Positions 47,907-56,327 of a DNA stretch of 64,000 nt are shown piece after piece. The stretch lies in the NCBI RefSeq assembly GCF_031679605.1, contig NZ_CP117522.1:6076001-6140000 (forward strand), given 5' to 3'. A model generated the notes under the pieces. It was given only the letters and a program-made list of their open reading frames with translations, searched no databases and had not been told where the DNA came from. Numbering within the stretch: the stretch's first letter is position 1; each line of letters opens with the position of its first letter. The stretch is from Streptomyces luomodiensis (lineage in GTDB: Bacteria > Actinomycetota > Actinomycetes > Streptomycetales > Streptomycetaceae). The position numbers and the translations under genes are program-made.

Positions 47907-50473
47907 CCGTCCTGAAGACCTCGCTGCGCAACTTCGTCGCCCACAAGGGGCGGATGGCGCTGTCCGCGATCGCCGTGCTGCTGTCGGTGGCGTTCGTCTG
48001 CGGCACGCTCGTCTTCACCGACACCACCAACGCCACGTTCGACAAGCTCTTCGCGAGCACGGCCTCCGATGTGACGGTCAGCCCGAAGGGCGTCAGCGAC
48101 AACGACACCCGGCAGGGCCGCATCCGTACCCTGCCCGGTGCGGAGCTGGCGCGGCTTCAGAAGGTCGACGGCGTGAAGTCGGTGACGGGCGACGCCACCA
48201 GCCAGTCGATCACCGTCGCGGACCGGAACGACAACAACATCGGCGCGGACTCCGGTGCCCCGACCATCGGCACCAACTGGGACCCGACCGAGAAGCGTTC
48301 GGTGAAGATCACCTCGGGCCATGCGCCGCGCGGCCCGACGGAGGTGATGGTCGACGCCGACACCGCCAAGAACAAGAAGCTGAAGCTGGGCGATGAGGTG
48401 CGGGTCATCGCCATCCCCGGCGAGTTCCGCGCGAAGATCGTCGGCATTGCCACCTTCCAGGTGACCAACCCGGGCGCCGCGTTCCTCTACACCGACACCG
48501 ACACCGCGCAGCGCAAGCTGCTCGGGGCCGCCGGGGTGTACTCCAGCTACGCGGTCACCGCCCAGCCGGGCGTCAGCCACGACCAGCTGAAGAGGAGCGT
48601 CGTCGCCGACCTCGGCACCGGGGTCAAGGTGCAGACGAAGGCCGAGGCCAGCAAGGAGGCCGAGGACGACATCAGCTCCTTCCTGGACGTCATGAAGTAC
48701 GCGATGCTCGGCTTCGCCGGGATCGCGGTCCTGGTCGGCATCTTCCTGATCGTCAACACCTTCTCGATGCTGGTCGCCCAGCGCACCCGGGAGATCGGCC
48801 TGATGCGCGCGATCGGCTCCAGCCGGCGGCAGATCAACAGGTCGGTGCTGATCGAGGCGCTGCTGCTGGGCGTCGTCGGCTCGATCCTCGGCGTGTTCGG
48901 CGGTATCGGTCTCGCGGTCGGCCTGATGAAGATCATGGGCAGTGCGGGGCTGCATCTGAGCACCGACCAGCTGACGGTGAAGCCCACCACGCCCGTCGTC
49001 GGCCTCGCCATCGGCATCGTTGTCACCGTCATCGCCGCGTACATCCCCGCCCGCCGGGCCGGGAAGATCTCCCCGATGGCGGCCCTGCGGGACGCGGGCA
49101 CCCCGGCGGACATCAAGGCCGGACGGATTCGCGGCGCGATCGGCACCCTGCTCACCGCGGCCGGTGCGGCGGCCCTGGTGGTCGCGGGGAACGCGGACAA
49201 GGCGGCCGACGGCTCGATGTTCCTGGGCCTGGGCGTGGTGCTGACCCTCATCGGCTTCATCGTGATCGGGCCCCTGCTGGCCGGTCTGGTGGTCCGCGCG
49301 CTGGCCGCCGTCATCCTGCGGATCTTCGGCCCGGTCGGCCGGCTGGCCGAGCGCAACGCGCTGCGCAACCCGCGCCGCACCGGTGCCACCGGCGCGGCCC
49401 TGATGATCGGCCTCGCGCTGGTCGCGTGCCTGTCGGTGGTGGGCTCCTCCATGGTCGCCTCGGCCACCGATGAGCTGGACAAGTCGGTGGGCGCGGACTT
49501 CATCATCGGCTCCGACACGGGCCAGCCGATCACCCAGGGGATCGAGCGGGCGGCGCACCGGGCGAAGGGCCTGACGCACATCAGCGACGTCAAGATGATC
49601 GAGAAGGCCAGGCTCACGCTGCCGGACGGCAAGACGGTCACCAAGGACCTCTCGGCCGCCGACCCGACGTACGCGGAGGACCTGCGCACCCCGGTGGTCT
49701 CGGGCGACCTGTCCGCCGCGTACGGCCAGGACGCCATGTCGGTGCCGGAGGGCTTGGCCAAGGACCACAAGGTGAAGCCGGGCGACACCGTGACCGTCGC
49801 CTTCCGGGACGGCCGGACCGCCAAGCTCACCGTCGCCGCGATCACCTCGGACGACGTCACCCTCGACAAGGGCGCGTTGTACCTGAACATCACCACCGTC
49901 GAGCGCTACGTGCCCGCCAAGCTGATGCCGGCGGACAGCCTGATGCTGGCGCAGGCCAAGGACGGCCAGGAGGACGCGGCGTACGCCTCGCTCAAGGCGC
50001 AGCTGCACCACTACCCGTCGGTGACGGTGCGCGACCAGACCGATTACAAGAAGGAGGTCAAGGACCAGGTCGGTCAGCTGCTCAACCTGGTCTACGGGCT
50101 GCTGGCGCTCGCGATCATCGTGGCCGTCCTCGGGGTGGTGAACACCCTGGCCCTGTCGGTCGTCGAGCGGACCCGGGAGATCGGCCTGATGCGCGCCATC
50201 GGCCTCTCCCGCCGCCAGATGCGCCGCATGATCCGTCTGGAGTCCGTGGTGATCGCGCTCTTCGGCGCGCTGCTGGGCCTGGGGCTCGGCATGGGCTGGG
50301 GCGCCACGGCCCAGAAGCTGCTGGCGCTGGAGGGTCTGAAGACCCTGGAGATCCCGTGGCCGACGATCATCACGGTCTTCATCGGCTCCGCCGTGGTGGG
50401 TCTGGTCGCGGCGCTGATCCCGGCCTTCCGGGCGGCCCGGATGAACGTGCTGAACGCGATCGCGACGGAGTAG
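47903..50473 (+). CDS. FtsX/MacB-like ABC transporter permease
   Basis: An 856-aa permease with duplicated architecture. An N-terminal helix (MALSAIAVLLSVAFVCGTLVF) is followed by an external domain, then an FtsX core with three helices (LGFAGIAVLVGIFLIVNTFS, GVVGSILGVFGGIGLAVGL, VVGLAIGIVVTVIAAYIPA). Two central helices, a second external domain and a second FtsX core (LLALAIIVAVLGVVNTLALS, IALFGALLGLGLGMGWG, VFIGSAVVGLVAALIPAF) complete it. Both cores carry the coupling motif RTREIGLMRAIG. Substrate unknown. ATG 47903 overlaps the ATPase stop. A strong terminator follows. Confidence 0.92.
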   Translation: MTVLKTSLRNFVAHKGRMALSAIAVLLSVAFVCGTLVFTDTTNATFDKLFASTASDVTVSPKGVSDNDTRQGRIRTLPGAELARLQKVDGVKSVTGDATSQSITVADRNDNNIGADSGAPTIGTNWDPTEKRSVKITSGHAPRGPTEVMVDADTAKNKKLKLGDEVRVIAIPGEFRAKIVGIATFQVTNPGAAFLYTDTDTAQRKLLGAAGVYSSYAVTAQPGVSHDQLKRSVVADLGTGVKVQTKAEASKEAEDDISSFLDVMKYAMLGFAGIAVLVGIFLIVNTFSMLVAQRTREIGLMRAIGSSRRQINRSVLIEALLLGVVGSILGVFGGIGLAVGLMKIMGSAGLHLSTDQLTVKPTTPVVGLAIGIVVTVIAAYIPARRAGKISPMAALRDAGTPADIKAGRIRGAIGTLLTAAGAAALVVAGNADKAADGSMFLGLGVVLTLIGFIVIGPLLAGLVVRALAAVILRIFGPVGRLAERNALRNPRRTGATGAALMIGLALVACLSVVGSSMVASATDELDKSVGADFIIGSDTGQPITQGIERAAHRAKGLTHISDVKMIEKARLTLPDGKTVTKDLSAADPTYAEDLRTPVVSGDLSAAYGQDAMSVPEGLAKDHKVKPGDTVTVAFRDGRTAKLTVAAITSDDVTLDKGALYLNITTVERYVPAKLMPADSLMLAQAKDGQEDAAYASLKAQLHHYPSVTVRDQTDYKKEVKDQVGQLLNLVYGLLALAIIVAVLGVVNTLALSVVERTREIGLMRAIGLSRRQMRRMIRLESVVIALFGALLGLGLGMGWGATAQKLLALEGLKTLEIPWPTIITVFIGSAVVGLVAALIPAFRAARMNVLNAIATE

Positions 50474-50498
50474 CGACCGGGGGCGGGGCGAGGGACGA

Positions 50499-50535
50499 GG
50501 TCTGCTGCCCCTCCACGGGGGAGGGGCAGCAGACC
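50499..50535 (+). terminator. Terminator after the ABC permease gene
   Basis: A perfect 16-bp stem (arms 50499-50514 and 50520-50535) with a 5-base loop, 26 bp after the stop codon. Confidence 0.93.
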
Positions 50536-50661
50536 GGCCGGTCCGGTGCGCGGCGGGGGTGCGCACCGGACCGGCGCTGTCCGCTTTGGGCGGGGCCGAT
50601 GAGTTTTGGGGCGCCCGCCGGTCTCAACAGGTGCAACCCATCACCACGCAGGGAGTTCACC

Positions 50662-51063
50662 ATGACCGAGACCGCCAAGGGCGGCATCCGCTTCTCCGAG
50701 GTGGGACGGATCGTCGTCACCGTCACCGACCAGGACCGGGCACTGGACTTCTACGTCGGCACGCTCGGCTTCGACAAGCGCGCGGACATCCCGTTCGGCG
50801 ATGGCCACCGCTGGATCGAGGTGGGCCCGGCGGGCGCCCCCACCGGGATCTCACTCGTCCTCCCGCGCGAGGGCGGCCGGCAGCCGGGCTACGAGACCGG
50901 CATCATCCTCACCTCCGAGGACATCGACGCCGATCACGCGGCCCTGCGCGCGCGTGGTGTCGACACCGACCCGGAGGTGCGGCGCTGGGGCGCCCCGGTG
51001 CCGCCGATGTTCGGCTTCCGGGACGTGGACGGCAATGTGCTGATGGTCGTCGGGAACGACTGA
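50662..51063 (+). CDS. VOC-superfamily (glyoxalase/bleomycin-resistance fold) protein
   Basis: A 133-aa single-module VOC protein: VGRIVVTVTDQDRALDFYVG, TLGFDKRADIPFGDGHRWIE, GISLVLPREG, IILTSEDIDADHAALRARGV and MFGFRDVDGNVLMVVG. The glutamates and histidine that bind metal in this fold are in the expected strands (HRWIEV, GNVLMV region), but no substrate can be named. ATG 50662 has AGGGAG upstream. It stands alone between two terminators. Confidence 0.88.
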   Translation: MTETAKGGIRFSEVGRIVVTVTDQDRALDFYVGTLGFDKRADIPFGDGHRWIEVGPAGAPTGISLVLPREGGRQPGYETGIILTSEDIDADHAALRARGVDTDPEVRRWGAPVPPMFGFRDVDGNVLMVVGND

Positions 51064-51095
51064 CCGCACCGGTGCTGGTGTCGGCCACCGCTGGG

Positions 51096-51127
51096 GAGCC
51101 GGTCCGCGCACGGGGGCGGACCGGCTC
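51096..51127. terminator. Bidirectional terminator between VOC and glycosylase genes
   Basis: GAGCCGGTCCGC (51096-51107) pairs perfectly with GCGGACCGGCTC (51116-51127) around an 8-base loop, lying between two converging genes. Confidence 0.88.
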
Positions 51128-51140
51128 TTCGGTGCGGTTG

Positions 51141-52517
51141 TTACGACGGGCGGTGACCGATGCGCGCGGCGCGGGCGCGGAGCAGCAGCGCGACCCAGCT
51201 GCGGTAGGGCTTCCAGCGGTCGGCGATCTGGGCCAGCCGGCGCGGGTCGCCTGAGCGGGACGCGCCGGAGCGGGGTGCGCCGGAGCGGGGTGCGCCGGAG
51301 CTGGGGGCGCCTGAGCCGGTGGCGCCGGAACTCGTGGCGGCGAGGCCGTACGCGTTCGCCATGGCCGCGTGCAGTCGCGGTTCGTGACGCGGGAAGACGT
51401 CGGGGTGCCCGGCGCCCCGGATGAGGATGAGCTCGGCGGAGAACGGGCCGATGCCGGGAAGGGTGCGCAGCGCCGCGAGGGCGTCGTCCACCGGCATCGC
51501 GCGCAGCTGTGCGGCGTCGAGCTCGCCGGCGTCGGCCGCCTCGGCCAGTGCGTGCAGCCGCTCGATCTTCACCTCGGTGAGGCCGGGGGCGCGGGTGATC
51601 GTGCGCAGGGCCGGTGGGGTGGGGAAGGCGTACAGGGTCCGGCCCTCGACCTGGACGCACCGTCCGTGCCGCTCGGCGAGACGGGCCTTGATGGCCGCGG
51701 CCTGGGTCATACGGATGCGGTGGCCGATGATCGCCCAGGCGGCGGCCTCGTAGGGCGAGTGGAAGCACACCGGCCGCAGCCCCGGATAGTCCGCCATGAG
51801 CCCGGCCACCACGGGGTCGGCGGCGGCGAGTCCGGGGAAGCCGCTCCCGTCGACGTCGAGGGAGAGAATCCGGGCGAGCTGCGCCCGAACGGCCTCGCCG
51901 GGCCCGGCGGCCCGGCCGAACCCGTCGCCGGTCCCGCCAGGTCCGGCCTCCCCGGCTTGGCCGGTCCCGTCCCTGCCGGGTCCGGAGCCGTCCGCCCGGC
52001 CGGTCCTGCTGGTTTCGCCGTACCTGTCGGACCCGCCCGTGTCACCGGCTTGGCCGAACCTGTCGGCTTGGCTGGTCCCGGCCTCGCCGGGCCCGGAGTC
52101 GTTCGCCCCGCCAATGCCACCGGGCCCACCAATGCCACCGGGCCCGCCGGGCCCGCCGGGCCCGCCGGGCCCGCCGAACGCGGCGGTCTCGCCGGGCCCG
52201 CCGAACGTGCCGGTCCTGCCGGCCCCACCGGACCAGCCGGGCCCCGAGCTCGTCAGGGAGTCGCCCAGGGGGCCGGGGCCAGGGCCGGGGCCGGGGTGCA
52301 CGGTGAACTCGGCCCGGACCCTGCCCGCCGCTCCCCCCGCCGTCTCCTCCTGCCGCACCGCGACGGCCACCGTCGAGTGGCCGTCGTCGGCGGGGAAGGC
52401 CAGGCGGAGCACGCCGTCCGCCTCGCCCTGGTAGCTCGCCGGGGTGAAGTCCTCCAGGAAGCGCACGCTCGCCGCGAGCGAGAAGGGGCCGGACGGGGTG
52501 AGGACGACGGTGGTCAC
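51141..52517 (-). CDS. AlkA-like DNA-3-methyladenine glycosylase with low-complexity insertions
   Basis: An HhH-GPD DNA glycosylase of 458 aa, longer than the usual 290-310. The N-terminal AlkA_N-like part (1-75) is split from the helical core by about 130 residues of Gly/Pro-rich repeats (75-205, with GGPGGPGGPGGIGGPGG). The core has RPVCFHSPYEAAAWAIIGHR and the hairpin-helix-hairpin LPGIGPFSAEL. The usual catalytic Asp position reads HPDVFPRHEPRL, aligning Glu 379 with AlkA Asp 238. A second repeat insertion (395-424, SGAPRSGAPRSGASRSG) lies in the C-terminal part. GTG 52517 has GGAGG six bases upstream. It starts next to the VOC gene stop, so they share an operon. Confidence 0.85.
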   Translation of the reverse strand: MTTVVLTPSGPFSLAASVRFLEDFTPASYQGEADGVLRLAFPADDGHSTVAVAVRQEETAGGAAGRVRAEFTVHPGPGPGPGPLGDSLTSSGPGWSGGAGRTGTFGGPGETAAFGGPGGPGGPGGPGGIGGPGGIGGANDSGPGEAGTSQADRFGQAGDTGGSDRYGETSRTGRADGSGPGRDGTGQAGEAGPGGTGDGFGRAAGPGEAVRAQLARILSLDVDGSGFPGLAAADPVVAGLMADYPGLRPVCFHSPYEAAAWAIIGHRIRMTQAAAIKARLAERHGRCVQVEGRTLYAFPTPPALRTITRAPGLTEVKIERLHALAEAADAGELDAAQLRAMPVDDALAALRTLPGIGPFSAELILIRGAGHPDVFPRHEPRLHAAMANAYGLAATSSGATGSGAPSSGAPRSGAPRSGASRSGDPRRLAQIADRWKPYRSWVALLLRARAARIGHRPS

Positions 52518-52519
52518 GA

Positions 52520-52903
52520 TCAGCCTCCGTGCACGGTGAGGGCGTAGCCCTCGGGGCCGGTGAAGGTGAACGTGCGGCCGAAGGGGCTGTCCTGGGGCGG
52601 GCTGACGATGGGCACCCCGGCGGCGGCGAGCCGGTCGTGCAGCGCCTGGGCGTCCGTGGTGCGGAACCACAGGGCCACCCCGAGGCCGGGCCGCGCGATG
52701 GCGTCGAGATCCACACCCGGCAGCGGCTCGCGGACGGCGAACGCGATCGGCTCGGTGGCGAACACCACCGCACCGGGCGGCGAGGCCGGTGCCCGCCGCA
52801 GTCCGAGGTGGGTTTCGCAGAAGGCGGCCGCCGCCTCGACGTCGCGTACCTGGAGGGCGATGAAGTCGGGGCCGTCGATGGTGGTGGGCGCGGTGGTGGT
52901 CAT
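52520..52903 (-). CDS. VOC-superfamily protein, first gene of the glycosylase operon
   Basis: A 127-aa VOC protein: DFIALQVRDVEAAAAFCETH, LGLRRAPASPPGAVVFATEP, GLGVALWFRTTDAQALHDRL and SPFGRTFTFTGPEGYALTVH. The last strand matches the common GRTFTFxxPEGY form. ATG 52903 follows GAGGAGG. It is transcribed from the promoter at about 52944-52972 under the palindrome shared with the divergent MarR gene, so it is probably a defence or detoxification gene controlled by that regulator. Confidence 0.88.
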   Translation of the reverse strand: MTTTAPTTIDGPDFIALQVRDVEAAAAFCETHLGLRRAPASPPGAVVFATEPIAFAVREPLPGVDLDAIARPGLGVALWFRTTDAQALHDRLAAAGVPIVSPPQDSPFGRTFTFTGPEGYALTVHGG

Positions 52904-52920
52904 GTACGGGTCCTCCTCGG

Positions 52921-52982
52921 TGTCAGGACTTTGACATTGTCGGACTGTACGCACGGCCCCTGCCTATGTCAAAATCCTGACA
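52921..52982. promoter_or_regulatory. Long inverted repeat: MarR operator between VOC and marR
   Basis: TGTCAGGACTTTGACAT (52921-52937) and ATGTCAAAATCCTGACA (52966-52982) are inverted copies with one mismatch, 28 bp apart. The right copy runs into the marR start codon. Each copy also contains the smaller TTGACAT/ATGTCAA element. Confidence 0.88.
52944..52972 (-). promoter_or_regulatory. Promoter of the VOC-glycosylase operon
   Basis: On the minus strand TTGACA (52972-52967) and TACAGT (52949-52944) are separated by exactly 17 bp, a near-consensus sigma-70 (HrdB-type) promoter. The -35 box sits inside the operator arm. Confidence 0.75.
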
Positions 52983-53443
52983 TGGAAAGCCGGAAGTCCG
53001 TGCCCCTGCCGCACCCCGCCGAGGACGTCACCGAACACGTGGGATACCGCCTCAAACGCGCCGCCGCGGCGCTGCGCGGCGCCATGGACAAGGCGCTGCG
53101 CGAGCATGGTCTGACGGTGCCGCAGTACTCCTGCCTGGAACTCCTCGACCAGCGGCCCGGCCTGTCCAACGCCGAGCTCGCCCGCTCCACGTTCGTCACC
53201 CGGCAGTCCATGAACGTCGTCCTGCGTGGCCTCCAGGACGCGGACCTCATCTCCCGGCCCGCCACCACCGACCACGGCCGGGCCCTGCCCGCGCACCTCA
53301 CCGCCCAGGGCCGTGAACGCCTCGACGCGGCCCGGTCCGCCGTCTACGCCATCGAGACCACGATGATCGACGCCCTCTCGCCACGGCGCCTGGCCGCCCT
53401 CCTCGCCGACCTCGACCGCATGGCGGAAGCCCTCGACGGCTGA
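52982..53443 (+). CDS. MarR-family transcriptional regulator
   Basis: A 153-aa winged-helix regulator: YRLKRAAAALRGAMDKAL, LTVPQYSCLELLDQRPGLSN, FVTRQSMNVVLRGLQDADLI, RPATTDHGRALPAHLTAQG and the C-terminal dimer helix. The ATG at 52982 is the last base of the operator arm, and there is no Shine-Dalgarno sequence before it (AAAATCCTGAC). With a possible -10 (TATGTC) at 52965, the message is probably leaderless or nearly so. It likely represses itself and the divergent VOC-glycosylase operon. Confidence 0.9.
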   Translation: MESRKSVPLPHPAEDVTEHVGYRLKRAAAALRGAMDKALREHGLTVPQYSCLELLDQRPGLSNAELARSTFVTRQSMNVVLRGLQDADLISRPATTDHGRALPAHLTAQGRERLDAARSAVYAIETTMIDALSPRRLAALLADLDRMAEALDG

Positions 53444-53463
53444 CCGGTGCGGCCGACCCGGCC

Positions 53464-53778
53464 TCAGTCGCGGGGGAGCAGGGTGCCCAGGGGGCCGAGG
53501 TCCAGGTTGAGGTCCTCCGGCGTCAGGCCGTGCTGGTCGCACAGCTCCGTCATGCGCTGGTCGAGCAGCATCAGCGTGGTGCCGATGCGCTCGATCTGGT
53601 CGTCGGTGAGGCCGCCCGCGTCGATACGGCGGATGGCCTGGCGTTCCATCAGCTGACGGAGGAGTTCGACGACCGTCAGGACGAGGGCCACGAGGTCGCG
53701 GCCGACCGCGTCACGGTCGATGTCCACGCGGGAGACGCGGGAGGCGGGGGAGACGCGGGAGGGGGACGGCTCGGTCAT
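53464..53778 (-). CDS. gvpK: Gas vesicle protein GvpK
   Basis: Accessory protein of gas vesicle assembly, last gene of the gvp operon; 104 aa. The conserved body is VGRDLVALVLTVVELLRQLM, ERQAIRRIDAGGLTDDQIER, IGTTLMLLDQRMTELCDQHG and LTPEDLNLDLGPLGTLL, which is nearly the whole GvpK family domain. ATG 53778 overlaps the gvpS stop (ATGA). Confidence 0.95.
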   Translation of the reverse strand: MTEPSPSRVSPASRVSRVDIDRDAVGRDLVALVLTVVELLRQLMERQAIRRIDAGGLTDDQIERIGTTLMLLDQRMTELCDQHGLTPEDLNLDLGPLGTLLPRD

Positions 53779-54071
53779 AGCGGGCCGCTGTCGGTCCACG
53801 GGGCCTGGACCCGTTCGTTGACCGAGGAGAGGAGGGCGTGCAGGGAGAGGCGGACGAGGGGGACCTCGGCGATCGCGATGACCAGGTCGCCGGTGATGAC
53901 GACACCGGTGGCCAGCACCCGGTCCAGGAGGTCCACGAGGGGGACGCCGAGCGGTCCGAGGGCCTCGGCGGAGGTGGTTCCCCAGTCGGGGGCCTCTTCG
54001 CGGGCGGTGGCGGCGGGGGTCGTCTCCCACCGTGCCTTCGCCGGAGCGGCGTCCCAGGCTGCCCTGGTCAT
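53775..54071 (-). CDS. gvpS: Gas vesicle protein GvpS (GvpA/J family)
   Basis: A 98-aa minor member of the GvpA fold. After 40 variable residues comes PLVDLLDRVLATGVVITGDL, then VIAIAEVPLVRLSLHALLSS, which follows the helix-strand-strand-helix pattern of GvpA. The GvpA-type VSLVGIE stretch is changed to IAEVPLV, as in GvpS/GvpM proteins. It probably acts in nucleation or at vesicle tips. ATGA overlaps link it to gvpL upstream and gvpK downstream. Confidence 0.85.
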   Translation of the reverse strand: MTRAAWDAAPAKARWETTPAATAREEAPDWGTTSAEALGPLGVPLVDLLDRVLATGVVITGDLVIAIAEVPLVRLSLHALLSSVNERVQAPWTDSGPL

Positions 54072-54964
54072 GGGGCCGTCCCTCCGTCGGCGATTCCTCC
54101 GTCGGCGAAGGAATAGGGCGCCCACGGGCCGGAGAGCTCGATCTGGACGTCCGTCTCGTCGCGGCGCAACGACGCGAGGGCGGCGTGCAGTTCGCGCTCC
54201 CGGCCCAGGTCGAGGAGGTAGGCCGCGTTCAGCACATGGGTACGGTGGGCCCCCGTCACCTCGACGCCGTGCGGGCGCAGTCGGCGCGCGGCCACGGCGA
54301 GGCCCCGGACGACGGCGTCCACCCGTTCGGCGGCCCGCAGCGCCAGGGTGTGGCGCTGTTCGCGGTTCCGTTGCCGGGTGCGGACGCGGTCCAGGTAGGC
54401 CCGGCCGCTGCCGGGGCCGACCGCCGAAGCGGTCTCCGAAGAGGTCTCCGAAGCGGCCTCGGAAGCGGTCTGCGGGGCGGGTGGCGGTCCTGTGGGAGCG
54501 TAGACCTTGACGCCCCATTCGGCCCGGCCCGCGATCCGGTCGAGCGCGCTCAGGAAGGACGTCTCCCGCTCGCCCAGCGCCTCGCGGACCCGGCCGTCGT
54601 CGAGGTAGAGCGTGGCCAGCGGCAGCGGAACGGTGGGCGCGAGCGCCGCCGCCGCCGTGATCACCGCGTGGTGGGCGCGGGCACAGCGCTCCAGCTCATC
54701 GCGGTCGGCCAGCCGCTGCCGCAGCGCCGCCTCGCCGAACCCGGCCGCCGGTACGTCCTGGACCACGGCGGTGAGCGGGCCCGCCGCGAGCGTACGGACG
54801 GGGGCGCCGGTGCCGGGCCCGGGGAGTCCGGGAAGTTCGGGGAGTCCGGGAAGTTCCGCCAACACGTCCAACGCGTCCAACGCGTCCAACGCGGTGCCGG
54901 GAAGGTCGCCGCCGCGGCAGACCGCGAAGGCGTAGACGAGAGCGGGGGGTTCGGGCGGGGTCAT
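54068..54964 (-). CDS. gvpL: Gas vesicle protein GvpL (GvpF/L family)
   Basis: A 298-aa GvpF/L protein needed for gas vesicle formation. It has VYAFAVCRGGDL at the start, LAAGPLTAVVQDVP, RCARAHHAVITAAAALAPTV and PLPLATLYLDDGRVREAL. The C-terminal half has VLNAAYLLDLGRERELHAAL and IELSGPWAPYSFAD, the usual GPWPPYSF-type ending. A repeat-rich insertion (LDALDALDVLAELPGLPELP) near residue 30 and ASEAASETSSETAS near residue 165 are slippage-type expansions. Start and stop codons overlap gvpJ and gvpS. Confidence 0.93.
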   Translation of the reverse strand: MTPPEPPALVYAFAVCRGGDLPGTALDALDALDVLAELPGLPELPGLPGPGTGAPVRTLAAGPLTAVVQDVPAAGFGEAALRQRLADRDELERCARAHHAVITAAAALAPTVPLPLATLYLDDGRVREALGERETSFLSALDRIAGRAEWGVKVYAPTGPPPAPQTASEAASETSSETASAVGPGSGRAYLDRVRTRQRNREQRHTLALRAAERVDAVVRGLAVAARRLRPHGVEVTGAHRTHVLNAAYLLDLGRERELHAALASLRRDETDVQIELSGPWAPYSFADGGIADGGTAP

Positions 54965-55332
54965 GCGCCGCCGCCCTTCTCGGCGGCCGCGGCGCCGATC
55001 GCGCTCCGCTCATCGGGGTCCATGCGCGACTCCAACGCGTGGAGGCGTTCGCGCAGCTGGGCGTTCTCCTGGGCGAGGGCGTCGCGGGCGGCGCGCGAGG
55101 AGAGGGCGGGATCGGTTTCCCACCAGTCGATGCCGGCCCTGCGGGCGGTGTCCACGGAGGAGACGAACAACCGCAGCCGGATGGTGAGCAGTTCGATGTC
55201 CAGCAGGTCGATCTTGATGTCCCCGGCGATCACGATGCCCTTGTCCAGTACCCGCTCCAGCACCTCGGCGAGGTCGCAGGAGCGCGGGCCGGTGATGGGG
55301 GGCGGGGGCTGGACCAGGTCGCGTTCAGTCAC
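54961..55332 (-). CDS. gvpJ: Gas vesicle protein GvpJ (GvpA family)
   Basis: A 123-aa GvpA-fold protein. Its core CDLAEVLERVLDKGIVIAGD and IKIDLLDIELLTIRLRLFVS is the GvpJ form (with DLLDIELLTIRL in place of VSLVGIELLAIEA), and SVDTARRAGIDWW follows. A C-terminal coiled coil (ALAQENAQLRERLHALESRM) is added. GvpJ proteins help build the conical ends. GTG 55332 lies within the end of gvpG (8-bp overlap). Confidence 0.9.
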   Translation of the reverse strand: MTERDLVQPPPPITGPRSCDLAEVLERVLDKGIVIAGDIKIDLLDIELLTIRLRLFVSSVDTARRAGIDWWETDPALSSRAARDALAQENAQLRERLHALESRMDPDERSAIGAAAAEKGGGA

Positions 55333-55594
55333 GGCGTCTCACCCTTGTCGTTCCTCCGCGGACTTCTGGTTCCGAGCGTTCCAGCAGGTCCAGCAGCCGG
55401 TCCTCCTCCCGGTCGAACTCCTCGGGGCCGATCGCCCCCGACTCCAGGGCCTCGTTCAGCGCGGCGAGCCGGGCGCGTACCACCGACGGATGGCACAGCT
55501 CCTCCTCCGCGACGTCCCTGACGCGCTCCGCGACCCACACCACCCCCCGCACCGGCGCCAGCGGGAAGAGCACGACCTGGCTGAGCACGCCCAT
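55325..55594 (-). CDS. gvpG: Gas vesicle protein GvpG
   Basis: An 89-aa GvpG protein: MGVLSQVVLFPLAPVRGVVW, VAERVRDVAEEELCHPSVVR, ARLAALNEALESGAIGPEEF and DREEDRLLDLLER. The hydrophobic N terminus and the GEISEEEFxxxEdxLLxRL-like C terminus are the family hallmarks. ATG 55594 begins just after the gvpF stop. Confidence 0.94.
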   Translation of the reverse strand: MGVLSQVVLFPLAPVRGVVWVAERVRDVAEEELCHPSVVRARLAALNEALESGAIGPEEFDREEDRLLDLLERSEPEVRGGTTRVRRRD

Positions 55595-55595
55595 G

Positions 55596-56324
55596 TCAGG
55601 CCCGGCCTTCCGCGAAGCTGTAGCAGGGCAGCGGTCCGGTGAGCCGCAGCTCGACCCGGTCGCGGTGGCCGGCCGCCAAGCGCTCCACCGCGCCGTGGAA
55701 CCGCCGCTCCGCGCGCCGGTCCAGCAGGAAGGAGACGTTGAGCACGCAGCCCTCGACCTCCGGGCCGTACGCCTTGGCCTCCGCCACGGTGGACAGTTCC
55801 GCGAGCACCGCGGCCGCGGCGGCCGCCGCTCTGCGCCGCAGCCCGCGCGCCACGGCCTCGCCGAGCCGCACGCTGGCCTCGTAGCCAGGAGCCCTGCGCG
55901 CGGCCGTGCGCAACCGGCTCACCTCGGGGTCCTCCCGTACCAGCGAGCCCAGATCGGCCTCGGTGGGCAGCGCCTTGAGGTTCATCTCGACCCGCCCGTC
56001 GACGCGTTCGAGCGCGGCCAGGCAGTCGTTCCGCGAGGACAGCAGCTGCCGCCGCACCGACTCCTCGTCAGGCGCGACCATCCCGAAGCGCATCGGCAGC
56101 ACCGGCCCGTCCCTCCCCAGCGCCAGCGCCAGGTCCTGGTGGGCGAGGAGGTCGCGCCGCTTGGCGCGCAGCCGGGCGGGAGCGTCGCTGATCACCGCCG
56201 CCAGCGCACCGGCCCGGAGGGTACGGACCGGGGCGGGCCGCTCGCCGACCCCGGTGCGGCCGGGCGGCACCGGGTGGTCGGCGCGGACGACGCCGTAGAC
56301 GTACACGCTCCGGGGCGCGGTCAT
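55596..56324 (-). CDS. gvpF: Gas vesicle protein GvpF (GvpF/L family)
   Basis: A 242-aa protein with VYVYGVVRADHPVPPGRTGV, LRAGALAAVISDAPARLRAK, RRDLLAHQDLALALGRDGPV, LPMRFGMVAPDEESVRRQLL and ELRLTGPLPCYSF at the end. GvpF binds GvpA monomers and contacts the gas-facing surface in other systems. It starts three bases after the gvpA stop and ends one base before the gvpG start. Confidence 0.95.
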   Translation of the reverse strand: MTAPRSVYVYGVVRADHPVPPGRTGVGERPAPVRTLRAGALAAVISDAPARLRAKRRDLLAHQDLALALGRDGPVLPMRFGMVAPDEESVRRQLLSSRNDCLAALERVDGRVEMNLKALPTEADLGSLVREDPEVSRLRTAARRAPGYEASVRLGEAVARGLRRRAAAAAAAVLAELSTVAEAKAYGPEVEGCVLNVSFLLDRRAERRFHGAVERLAAGHRDRVELRLTGPLPCYSFAEGRA

Positions 56325-56327
56325 GGC

